From an uncultured Collinsella sp. (lineage in GTDB: Bacteria > Actinomycetota > Coriobacteriia > Coriobacteriales > Coriobacteriaceae), in NCBI GenBank assembly GCA_900542235.1, contig UQNB01000018.1:1-31648 (forward strand): DNA of 31,648 nucleotides, in the 5' to 3' direction. The translations under genes were made by a program, and so were the position numbers. The notes beneath the pieces are model-generated. The model saw only the letters and a list, made by a program, of their open reading frames with translations, made no database searches and was not told the DNA's origin. This document shows positions 1 through 6,183 of this stretch, piece after piece. The first letter of the stretch is position 1; the number at the start of each line of letters is the position of its first letter.

Positions 1-100
1 GGCAGCTGCGGCGCGTTGCGCCTGCTGCCTGCGGGGACTTTGGGGTCGTGCGGCAGCTGGGGCGCTGTCGCGCCTGCTGCCTTGGGTGACTTTGGGGTCG
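1..100. repeat. Tandem hairpin repeat, two 51-bp-period units
   Basis: Two units (1-48 and 52-100) are about 80% identical. Each folds into a hairpin with arms GGCAGC/GCTGCC and inner arms GGCGC/GCGCC (1-6, 10-14, 18-22, 24-29; and 52-57, 61-65, 70-74, 76-81). Each is followed by a shared tail ending GGGGTCG. The array touches the window edge, so more units may lie upstream. Function unknown. Confidence 0.7.
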
Positions 101-159
101 ATTGGGGTTGTCTGCACAATTCGCGGTATTATGTTGCGGAGTTTTGAAAGGAGCCGCTG

Positions 160-738
160 GTGGTCACGACGACATTTGCTTCGCCTTTGGGCGAAATCCT
201 GCTTGCCGCTGATGGCCGCGGTCTGACGGGGCTTTGGTTTGAGGGGCAGGAGCACTTTGGCTCTACGCTGCTCAAAGAGGATGCGGAGTATGTCGTAGGT
301 GCCGATGCGGTTTCTGGTACCGGTGGGATGTCTTCGGTGAGTCCGGCAAATGGCGCGGCTTCTTCGGTGCTTGAGCGTTCTTGGGCTTGGCTGAATGCTT
401 ATTTTGCGGGGCAGGAGCCTCGGTTTACGCCGCCGTTGCATATGATCGGCACGGCGTTCCAGCGCGAGGTTTGGTTTGAGCTGCTTTCAATTCCGCGTGG
501 CGAAGTCGCTACGTATGGCGAGATCGCTCAGCGTGTTGCGGCTCGACATCGTGTGCCGGGAAATGAGGCACCCGTCGTGTCTCCTCGTGCGGTGGGGGCT
601 GCGGTTGCGCGTAATCCCATTTCGATTATCGTGCCGTGCCATCGCGTGGTCGCGGTCGACGGATCGCTCAACGGATATGCTGGCGGCCTTGATCGCAAGG
701 AGTGGCTGCTTCGGCTTGAGGGCGCGTACGAGGAATAG
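160..738 (+). CDS. ogt: Methylated-DNA--protein-cysteine methyltransferase
   Basis: This cytoplasmic suicide repair protein moves alkyl groups from O6-alkylguanine (and O4-alkylthymine) to its own cysteine. The active-site motif VPCHRVV is present with Cys160, followed by the usual NGYAGGLDRKEWLL segment. The DNA-binding helix-turn-helix region precedes it, from about residue 98 (GTAFQREVWFELLSIPRGEV). Length, 192 aa, is slightly above the 160-180 aa norm because of a Gly/Ser-rich insert at about 48-68 and extra residues at about 128-140. The GTG start is set by GAAAGGAG (146-153) six bases upstream. The gene appears monocistronic. A hairpin-forming repeat array lies just upstream, and no convincing -35/-10 pair was found. 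Confidence 0.93.
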   Translation: MVTTTFASPLGEILLAADGRGLTGLWFEGQEHFGSTLLKEDAEYVVGADAVSGTGGMSSVSPANGAASSVLERSWAWLNAYFAGQEPRFTPPLHMIGTAFQREVWFELLSIPRGEVATYGEIAQRVAARHRVPGNEAPVVSPRAVGAAVARNPISIIVPCHRVVAVDGSLNGYAGGLDRKEWLLRLEGAYEE

Positions 739-772
739 CGCTCGAACGCTTTGCATAACTAGGACGCCGCGA

Positions 773-792
773 AAGGACGAGCCTCCGTCCTT
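773..792 (+). terminator. Weak hairpin after ogt
   Basis: Perfect 7-bp arms AAGGACG/CGTCCTT enclose a 6-nt loop 35 bases after the ogt stop. There is no U-tract, so it is only a possible terminator or an mRNA 3' stabiliser. The rest of 739-966 shows no gene; a -10-like TATTAT (917-922) precedes the response regulator but lacks a recognisable -35. Confidence 0.35.
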
Positions 793-966
793 CTACGGCC
801 GGCATGCGTCCAGACGCTTGGCATCTGCGCTTTAAGTTTGGCTAAGCCATATCTTGCGTATTTGAAAACGCGCAGGTTGAGCCGCTAGGGCTGTGCTAAG
901 GCAGCTTTCGGTGCGCTATTATCGGCAGTATCGAAACCTGTATTTCCATGCGCCAAAGGAGCAACT

Positions 967-1650
967 ATGAAGCTGATGCTTGCCGAGGACGAACCTGGTC
1001 TCTCCCGCGCCCTCACCGCGATTCTTCAACATAGCGACTACGAGGTCGACACCGCCCTCGACGGCTTGACGGCGCTCGAGAATCTACTCACCAACGATTA
1101 CGACGCCGCAATCCTGGACATCATGATGCCCGGCATGGACGGCATCGAGGTGCTCAAGCGTACACGCGCCGCCGGAAAGCGACTGCCCATCATCATGCTC
1201 ACGGCAAAAAGCGAGGTGTCCGATAAGGTCGAGGGCCTGGATGCCGGTGCCAACGATTACCTGACCAAGCCGTTTGCCGCCAAGGAATTGCTTGCGCGTA
1301 TTCGTGCCATGACGCGCGCCGCGACGGCAATTGACGCCACGACGCTCAGCGTGGGTAACGTGCGCCTCGACACGGCGGCTTGCACGCTTGTGGGACCTTT
1401 GGGCGAGGAGCACCTGGCCAATCGCGAGTTTCAGCTTATGGAACTCTTTATGCGCAACGCCGGCACGCGCATGCCTACTGAACGTCTGATGCTCGAGGTT
1501 TGGGGTGAGGACGCGCCCGAAGGCGCCAACGTGGTGTGGGTCTATATCTCGTACCTGCGCAAAAAGCTGACGGCGCTTGGTGCCAACGTTGCCATTCGCG
1601 CGTCGCGTAACCAGGGCTATTCGCTCGAGGTTGTCGAGGAAGGCGAATAA
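967..1650 (+). CDS. OmpR/PhoB-family response regulator
   Basis: This is a transcription factor of a two-component system. The receiver domain (about 1-115) has the acidic pocket Glu7-Asp8, phospho-acceptor Asp51 (in AAILDIMMPGMDG), switch Thr79 and Lys101 (LTKPF). A winged-helix DNA-binding domain follows (about 128-225), with the typical LANREFQLMELFM start and a VWVYISYLRKKL recognition helix. The length of 227 aa is standard. The start is fixed by AAAGGAG (955-961) five bases before the ATG. The stop lies 2 bases before the kinase start, so the two genes are co-transcribed and probably translationally coupled. The signal sensed and the targets are not evident from sequence; the nearby ABC exporter (5477-8949) is a possible target but is separated by two other genes. 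Confidence 0.93.
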   Translation: MKLMLAEDEPGLSRALTAILQHSDYEVDTALDGLTALENLLTNDYDAAILDIMMPGMDGIEVLKRTRAAGKRLPIIMLTAKSEVSDKVEGLDAGANDYLTKPFAAKELLARIRAMTRAATAIDATTLSVGNVRLDTAACTLVGPLGEEHLANREFQLMELFMRNAGTRMPTERLMLEVWGEDAPEGANVVWVYISYLRKKLTALGANVAIRASRNQGYSLEVVEEGE

Positions 1651-1652
1651 GC

Positions 1653-3014
1653 GTGAGCGCGAGCGCGTGGTGCAAGCGCATGACGGAGTGGTTTCACGCC
1701 GCCTCGAGTAGTACGGGGCGGGCTAATTCTGTTGACGCATTGGGCCGCCGTCTGCGTCGCAAGTTTATCCTCGTTGCCATGGGCGCCGTGACCGTGGTGC
1801 TCACGCTCATCATCGCCGGCATCAACATCGTCAATTATTCGCATGTCTGCAAGATGGCCGACGCTCGCCTGGACTATATTCTGGCGGGCAAGGACGGTAT
1901 CGATTGGGGGGACGAGCCTAAAGCCGAGCCCGCTAATGGCAAGGATGCCGGCGATAGCCAAGCGGGCGTTCGCATCAGACACTTCGAAGGCATGACGGCG
2001 GAGTCTCCCTTCGACACGCGCTACTTTACGGTGACGATTGACGCCGGACAGGTTGCCGATGTCAATACGGCCCGCATTGCCGCGGTTGGTGCCAAGCGCG
2101 CCGCCAGTATTGCCGCAAGGCTGCATGCCAAGGGCTGGACCTCGGGCTTCTCTGGCAATTATCGTTATACGACCGACGTCCAGGACGACGAGATCACCTA
2201 TGTGTTCGTGGACTGCTCGCGCGAGCTTGCAAGCTTTCATTCGTTTTTGAGCGCGAGCGTGGCGATCAGTTGCATTGGCTGGCTGGCGGTGCTGGCAATT
2301 GTGGCGGGTGCCTCGGGCGCGGTGATTCGACCGATGGTCGAGAGCTACAGCAAGCAAAAGCGCTTTATTACCGATGCGAGCCACGAGATCAAGACGCCGC
2401 TGGCTGTAATTGACGCCGCCAATGAGGTACAAGAGATCGAGAGCGGCGAAAGTGAGTGGACGCAGAGCATTCACGAGCAGGTTGCGCGGCTGACGGCGCT
2501 CACGGAACGTCTAGCGTTTTTGGCACGTATGGACGAGGGCTCGGCGGGCTTTACCATGACATCGATCGATCTTTCGGAGGCCGTGGACAAGGCTGCGGCG
2601 CCGTTTGAATCGGTGGCGGTTTCGCGCGGCAAGCGTCTGTCGACGTCGATTGCGTGCGGCGTGCGGGCCCATGCCGATGCTGCGGCGGTGGCGCAGGTGG
2701 TTGAGCTGCTTCTGGACAACGCCACGCGCTATGCGAGCGAGGGCAGCGTGATTGAGCTGAGCCTGCGTGCCGTTTCGCGCGTTCAGGGTAAGGGCGCCAC
2801 CGAGCTTGTCGTATCGAACGCCGTGGACGAGCTGCCCGAAGGCGACCTAGATCGATTGTTCGACCGCTTCTATCGTGCGGACGTGTCGCGCAGCTCCAAG
2901 ACGGGCGGCTCGGGCGTGGGCCTATCCGTGGTGCGTGCCATCGCCGAAGCCCATGGCGGGAGCGCTTCTGTCTGCGGCCACGGTAACCAGATCACCTTCA
3001 CCGTCCGCCTCTAA
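1653..3014 (+). CDS. Membrane sensor histidine kinase
   Basis: This is the cognate kinase of the upstream regulator. Order: basic N-terminus, TM1 (about 38-60), an extracytoplasmic sensor region of about 140 aa, TM2 (about 199-225), a HisKA dimerisation domain with phospho-accepting His244 (DASHEIKTPL), and a HATPase_c domain with N-box Asn356 (LLLDNATRY) and G2 box (GGSGVGLSVV). The G1 box is degenerate: the usual DxGxG is replaced by a DELPEGDLDRLFDRFYR-type stretch, a form seen in related Gram-positive kinases. The GTG start at 1653 is served by GAGGAAGG inside the regulator's 3' end; an in-frame ATG at 1680 is a weaker alternative. The sensor region has no recognised ligand domain. A copy of the 33-bp repeat begins 2 bases after the stop. 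Confidence 0.92.
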   Translation: MSASAWCKRMTEWFHAASSSTGRANSVDALGRRLRRKFILVAMGAVTVVLTLIIAGINIVNYSHVCKMADARLDYILAGKDGIDWGDEPKAEPANGKDAGDSQAGVRIRHFEGMTAESPFDTRYFTVTIDAGQVADVNTARIAAVGAKRAASIAARLHAKGWTSGFSGNYRYTTDVQDDEITYVFVDCSRELASFHSFLSASVAISCIGWLAVLAIVAGASGAVIRPMVESYSKQKRFITDASHEIKTPLAVIDAANEVQEIESGESEWTQSIHEQVARLTALTERLAFLARMDEGSAGFTMTSIDLSEAVDKAAAPFESVAVSRGKRLSTSIACGVRAHADAAAVAQVVELLLDNATRYASEGSVIELSLRAVSRVQGKGATELVVSNAVDELPEGDLDRLFDRFYRADVSRSSKTGGSGVGLSVVRAIAEAHGGSASVCGHGNQITFTVRL

Positions 3015-3016
3015 GA

Positions 3017-3049
3017 CCTGCCAAAAAGGGACAGGTTTATTTTGGCAGG
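3017..3049 (+). repeat. 33-bp palindromic repeat, copy 1
   Basis: Perfect inverted arms CCTGCCAAAA (3017-3026) and TTTTGGCAGG (3040-3049) flank an asymmetric 13-nt core AGGGACAGGTTTA, which defines orientation (+ here). It starts 2 bases after the kinase stop. The following TTTTATCTG is shared with copy 3. It could act as a terminator, but the same element also occurs in 5' leaders. Confidence 0.9.
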
Positions 3050-3130
3050 TTTTATCTGTGCAGACGGCAGCGGAGGCTGGCGGTGATCGGCGCCATGAAC
3101 GCCACCGACCCAAATAAACGCACCTCTAAC

Positions 3131-3139
3131 TGCTAAAAT
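3131..3139 (+). promoter_or_regulatory. Extended -10 promoter for the AIM24 gene
   Basis: TGC followed by TAAAAT forms an extended -10 about 40 bases before the start codon. No good -35 is visible. The same nonamer, TGCTAAAAT, precedes ftsE at 11183-11191, which supports its being a genuine promoter element in this genome. Confidence 0.5.
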
Positions 3140-3180
3140 ATGGACATCGTTGTTCGGCTCCCGAAGGAAAGGAGACGGTC

Positions 3181-3855
3181 ATGCAGTACGAGATCGGCGG
3201 AGGGGCTTTCCCGGTTGTTACGTGCAACCTTAGCGACGGCGAATCCATGATCACCGAAAGCGGTGCCATGGTCTGGATGACCCCCAACATGGAGATGTCC
3301 ACCTCGGGCGGTGGTATAGGCAAGATGTTCTCTAAGGCTTTTTCGGGTGAGGCGTTGTTCCAAAACATTTGGACCGCGCACGGCGATGGCATGATTGCGT
3401 TTGGCTCTTGCTTCCCCGGCCGCATTATACCGATCGAGATTGGCCCTGGTAAGAGCTGGATTTTGCAGAAGCGTTCGTTCCTTGCCGCGGAAAGTGGTGT
3501 TGAGCTGAGCATCCACTTTAACAAGAAGGCAAAGACCGGCGTCTTTGGCGGCGAGGGTTTTATCATGCAAAAGCTCACGGGCTCGGGTATTGCCTTTGCC
3601 GAGATCGACGGCGACCTAGTTGAGTACGAGCTTGCTGCTGGCCAGCAAATGATTGTAGATACCGGCAACGTGGCCGGCTTTGAGGAGACGGTGAGCATCG
3701 ACGCGCAGATGGTCAAGGGCGTCAAAAACATCATGTTTGGCGGTGAAGGCGTGTTCAACACTGTGCTCACCGGTCCGGGGCGCATCTGGCTGCAGACAAT
3801 GCCCATTTCCAATCTTGCGGCAGCAGTGGCTTCGATGACCAACAACAATAACTAA
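3181..3855 (+). CDS. AIM24 / TIGR00266 family protein
   Basis: The 224-aa protein has the full-length features of the TIGR00266/AIM24 family: a beta-rich fold, an N-terminal YEIGGGAFPVVTCNL segment, and the glycine-rich GGEGFIMQKLTGSG and GGEGVFNTVLTGPG repeats (about 120-135 and 180-197). The mitochondrial namesake is linked to biogenesis of inner-membrane complexes; the bacterial role is not established. There is no signal peptide or membrane helix. The ATG start has an AAAGGAG site (3168-3174) 6 bases upstream. The protein ends in a short Asn tail. It is transcribed alone, ends at a strong terminator, and converges with the CLC gene. Family assignment is confident; function is unknown. Confidence 0.88.
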   Translation: MQYEIGGGAFPVVTCNLSDGESMITESGAMVWMTPNMEMSTSGGGIGKMFSKAFSGEALFQNIWTAHGDGMIAFGSCFPGRIIPIEIGPGKSWILQKRSFLAAESGVELSIHFNKKAKTGVFGGEGFIMQKLTGSGIAFAEIDGDLVEYELAAGQQMIVDTGNVAGFEETVSIDAQMVKGVKNIMFGGEGVFNTVLTGPGRIWLQTMPISNLAAAVASMTNNNN

Positions 3856-3869
3856 TCGTGTATAGGATG

Positions 3870-3907
3870 ACGCGCGCGGCGGGCCCGGCCTGTCGTGCGC
3901 GTTTTTT
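3870..3907 (+). terminator. Intrinsic terminator after the AIM24 gene
   Basis: A G+C-rich stem with outer arms ACGCGC (3870-3875)/GCGCGT (3897-3902) and an inner GGGCCCGGCC region is followed by six Ts (3902-3907). It lies 15 bases after the stop, between convergent genes. Confidence 0.8.
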
Positions 3908-3924
3908 GGTGGCAAACGCCCTGT

Positions 3925-5169
3925 TTATCGGGTGCGGCTGTGCTCCTGCAGCGCATAGATCGACTTATCCATGTTGAACAGGTAGGCCACGACGCAGACA
4001 ATAAAGAACGTCGGCAGACTGCTAAAGCCAAAGACCTCGCAGCCAATAAAGATGGGCGCGAGCAGCGTATTGGTGGCGCTGCCAAAGACGGCGGCGTATC
4101 CCAGCGCGGCGCAGAGCTCGACGGGCATGCCGAGAATCCCGGCGAGTACGACACCCAGGCTGGCTCCGATGGAGAACAGCGGCGTCACCTCGCCACCCTG
4201 ATATCCTGCGGCAAGCGTGGCGATGGTGAGTGTGAATTTGAGCGCCCAGTCCCAAGGCATGATGGCGAGCTTGCCGTCACCGTCGAGCGCCGCCGATATC
4301 AGGTTGGTGCCAAGGCCGCAGTATCGCCCCTGCCACAGCGCGAACAGAATCGCCGACAGCGCAAGGCCCATAACGGCAACGCGTATGTAAGGGCTGGGGA
4401 GCAGCCGCGCTGCAAGGGTCTTGGCATGGGCAAGGCACCAGGCAAAAGCTCCACCTACCATACCAAACGCGATACCCAACAACGCCAGCCGTCCAAGACC
4501 GGGGAGGTCGAGCGCATACGAGGCGGTAACGGCGACCTCAAACTTCTCGAGCCCCAGAGCGCCGGAGGTCATGCTTGCGGCGAGCGAGGCTGTAAGCGCG
4601 GGAAACAGCGCGCGGTATTCCATGCGTCCTGCGACCAGTACTTCGATCGCAAAGACCGTGGCGGCGAGGGGCGTTCGGAAGAGTCCGGCAAAGCCGGCGG
4701 CCATGCCGATAAGCAAAAACGTGTTGCCGGGTTCTCGGAAAGGTAGACGTCGGCCGATCCAATGCGAGACGGTTGCGCCGATCTGCACGGCTACGCCTTC
4801 GCGTCCCGCGCTGCCGCCAAAGAGATGCGTGGCCCACGTGCTCAGCATAATGAGCGGCACCAGACGCGGGGAGATGGCGTCCTCGCGTCCGTGACCTACG
4901 TCGAATACTAAGCTCATGCCCCGATCGGTGCCTTTGCCCCAGGTGAGGTAGGCAAATACGATGGCCAAGCCCATGAGGGCGAGGAAGGGAAGGAGCAGTA
5001 CGATGTGCTCGTCACGGAAGGCGCCGATTGCCAGGAGCACACGACCAAAAAGGGCACAGATGGCGCCAACGATAACGCCGATAGGGATTCCGACGGCGCC
5101 CATGAGCACGAGACCGCTATAGGTGTTGACCAGGCGTTTAATCCTGCTCGATGCGCTGCTTTCCGACAC
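3925..5169 (-). CDS. CLC-family anion transporter, probably F-/H+ antiporter (CLC-F type)
   Basis: This is a polytopic membrane protein of 414 aa with about ten hydrophobic helices. The CLC gating-glutamate motif is GREGV (Glu124 in GGSAGREGVAVQIG). The selectivity segment that reads GSGIP in chloride CLCs is replaced by a Gly84-Met85 stretch (DRGMSLVFDVGHG). The C-terminal part has FGSATNTLLAP with threonines where chloride CLCs have the central tyrosine. Met and Thr at these sites are described for fluoride-exporting CLC-F proteins. The expected role is fluoride expulsion coupled to proton entry. The start is GTG at 5169 with GGAGGAGAA just upstream. A crcB-type riboswitch candidate and terminator in the leader independently support fluoride as the substrate. 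A general chloride transporter is the alternative. Confidence 0.85.
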   Translation of the reverse strand: MSESSASSRIKRLVNTYSGLVLMGAVGIPIGVIVGAICALFGRVLLAIGAFRDEHIVLLLPFLALMGLAIVFAYLTWGKGTDRGMSLVFDVGHGREDAISPRLVPLIMLSTWATHLFGGSAGREGVAVQIGATVSHWIGRRLPFREPGNTFLLIGMAAGFAGLFRTPLAATVFAIEVLVAGRMEYRALFPALTASLAASMTSGALGLEKFEVAVTASYALDLPGLGRLALLGIAFGMVGGAFAWCLAHAKTLAARLLPSPYIRVAVMGLALSAILFALWQGRYCGLGTNLISAALDGDGKLAIMPWDWALKFTLTIATLAAGYQGGEVTPLFSIGASLGVVLAGILGMPVELCAALGYAAVFGSATNTLLAPIFIGCEVFGFSSLPTFFIVCVVAYLFNMDKSIYALQEHSRTR

Positions 5170-5183
5170 TTCTCCTCCAAAAC

Positions 5184-5240
5184 AAAAAAGACTCCTGCCG
5201 CGGCGTGATACCCAAGGGACATCACGTAACAGCAGAAGTC
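5184..5240 (-). terminator. Riboswitch expression platform: leader terminator
   Basis: On the minus strand, GACTTCTGC (5240-5232) pairs with GCAGGAGTC (5198-5190), followed by TTTTTT (5189-5184). An inner GTGAT/ATCAC stem is also present. The 5' arm is the same segment that closes the aptamer, so aptamer folding and termination are mutually exclusive, the usual fluoride-riboswitch design. Confidence 0.75.
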
Positions 5241-5310
5241 ATCAGCAACAAGGCGGTTTAGGGCGACGCGACAGCTTAGCTAGCGCACCCAGCGGAGACA
5301 TTCATTCCGC
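5232..5310 (-). promoter_or_regulatory. Candidate fluoride riboswitch (crcB motif)
   Basis: Reading the minus strand, GCGGAA (5310-5305) can pair with TTCTGC (5237-5232) as the closing P1 stem. Inside, the AAACCGCC segment and the GCTGATGAC segment match the most conserved 3' part of crcB RNAs. The 5' part is less typical: the usual short GATGG-containing hairpin seems replaced by a longer GGGTGCG/CGCCC arm with about 20 nt enclosed. The RNA would begin at the P1 strand if the promoter call at 5317-5345 is right. Strong context: the gene controlled resembles a fluoride exporter. Confidence 0.65.
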
Positions 5311-5316
5311 AGCGGC

Positions 5317-5345
5317 ATCATAGCGGTGAGCACGGTTTGGGTCAA
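5317..5345 (-). promoter_or_regulatory. Promoter of the CLC-F leader
   Basis: On the minus strand: -35 TTGACC (5345-5340), a 17-base spacer, and -10 TATGAT (5322-5317). The start site falls near 5310, exactly at the 5' strand of the proposed aptamer. Confidence 0.75.
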
Positions 5346-5393
5346 ATGGTTGCGCTGGACGCCTCCCGGCGCTCCTCGTTTCCCCATATAAAA

Positions 5394-5426
5394 CCTGCCA
5401 AAATAAACCTGTCCCTTTTTGGTAGG
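5394..5426 (-). repeat. 33-bp palindromic repeat, copy 2 (inverted)
   Basis: Same element as 3017-3049 in the opposite orientation, with one arm change (GGTAGG for GGCAGG). It lies 50 bases before the ABC-transporter ATPase start, in its leader or promoter region. The flanking ATAAAA matches the reverse complement of the flank of copies 1 and 3. Confidence 0.88.
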
Positions 5427-5476
5427 TGGGAAATGGGTAATACTAAAGAGTTATCCGACCAGATGGGAATTAATCG

Positions 5477-6178
5477 ATGGCCTATATCGAATTCAAAGAC
5501 GTCATCAAGGCATACGGCGAGGGCGATGCCCGCATCCACGCGCTCGACGGCGCGAGCTTTACGGTCGAGCGCGGTGAGCTCGCCATCATTTTGGGTGCTT
5601 CGGGTGCCGGCAAGACCACGGCCCTCAACATTCTGGGCGGCATGGACACGGCAACTTCTGGCACCGTGACGGTGGACGGGCGTGACGTGAGCTCTGCCAA
5701 CGAGGCTCAGCTTGTGGAATACCGTCGCGCTGACGTCGGCTTTGTCTTTCAGTTCTACAATCTGGTCCCCAACCTGACGGCGCTTGAGAACGTCGAACTC
5801 GCGGCGCAGATCTGCCCCGATTCGCTCGATGCCGAGCAAACGCTTCGCCAGGTTGGCCTGGGCGACCGCCTCGCTAACTTTCCGGCGCAGCTTTCGGGCG
5901 GCGAGCAGCAGCGCGTATCCATCGCCCGCGCGCTGGCTAAGAACCCCAAGCTGCTTTTGTGCGACGAGCCTACGGGTGCACTCGACTACAAAACCGGCAA
6001 GCAGATCTTGCAGCTGTTACAGGACACTTGCCGCAAGCAAGGCATTACGGTCATCATCATCACCCACAACTCTGCGCTGGCGCCCATGGCCGATCGCCTG
6101 ATCCGCTTTAAGAGCGGCCGCGTGGAGAGCGAGACGGTCCAGCAAAATCCTGTGCCTATCGAGACGATCGAGTGGTAG
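5477..6178 (+). CDS. ABC transporter ATP-binding protein (MacB/LolD type)
   Basis: This is the nucleotide-binding subunit of an FtsX/MacB-type exporter, 233 aa, the usual length. Walker A is GASGAGKTT (about residues 39-47), the signature is LSGGEQQR, Walker B is LLLCDEPTGALD and the H-loop is ITHNS. It energises the permease encoded next, whose reading frame starts at or within a few bases of its stop codon. The Shine-Dalgarno is weak: only a GATGGGA stretch lies at 5462-5468, and no clear promoter is seen. The 33-bp repeat at 5394-5426 lies in the upstream region. The substrate cannot be predicted; this family handles lipoproteins, peptides or antibiotics, or applies mechanical force at the membrane. 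Confidence 0.93.
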   Translation: MAYIEFKDVIKAYGEGDARIHALDGASFTVERGELAIILGASGAGKTTALNILGGMDTATSGTVTVDGRDVSSANEAQLVEYRRADVGFVFQFYNLVPNLTALENVELAAQICPDSLDAEQTLRQVGLGDRLANFPAQLSGGEQQRVSIARALAKNPKLLLCDEPTGALDYKTGKQILQLLQDTCRKQGITVIIITHNSALAPMADRLIRFKSGRVESETVQQNPVPIETIEW

Positions 6179-6183
6179 CGCCC

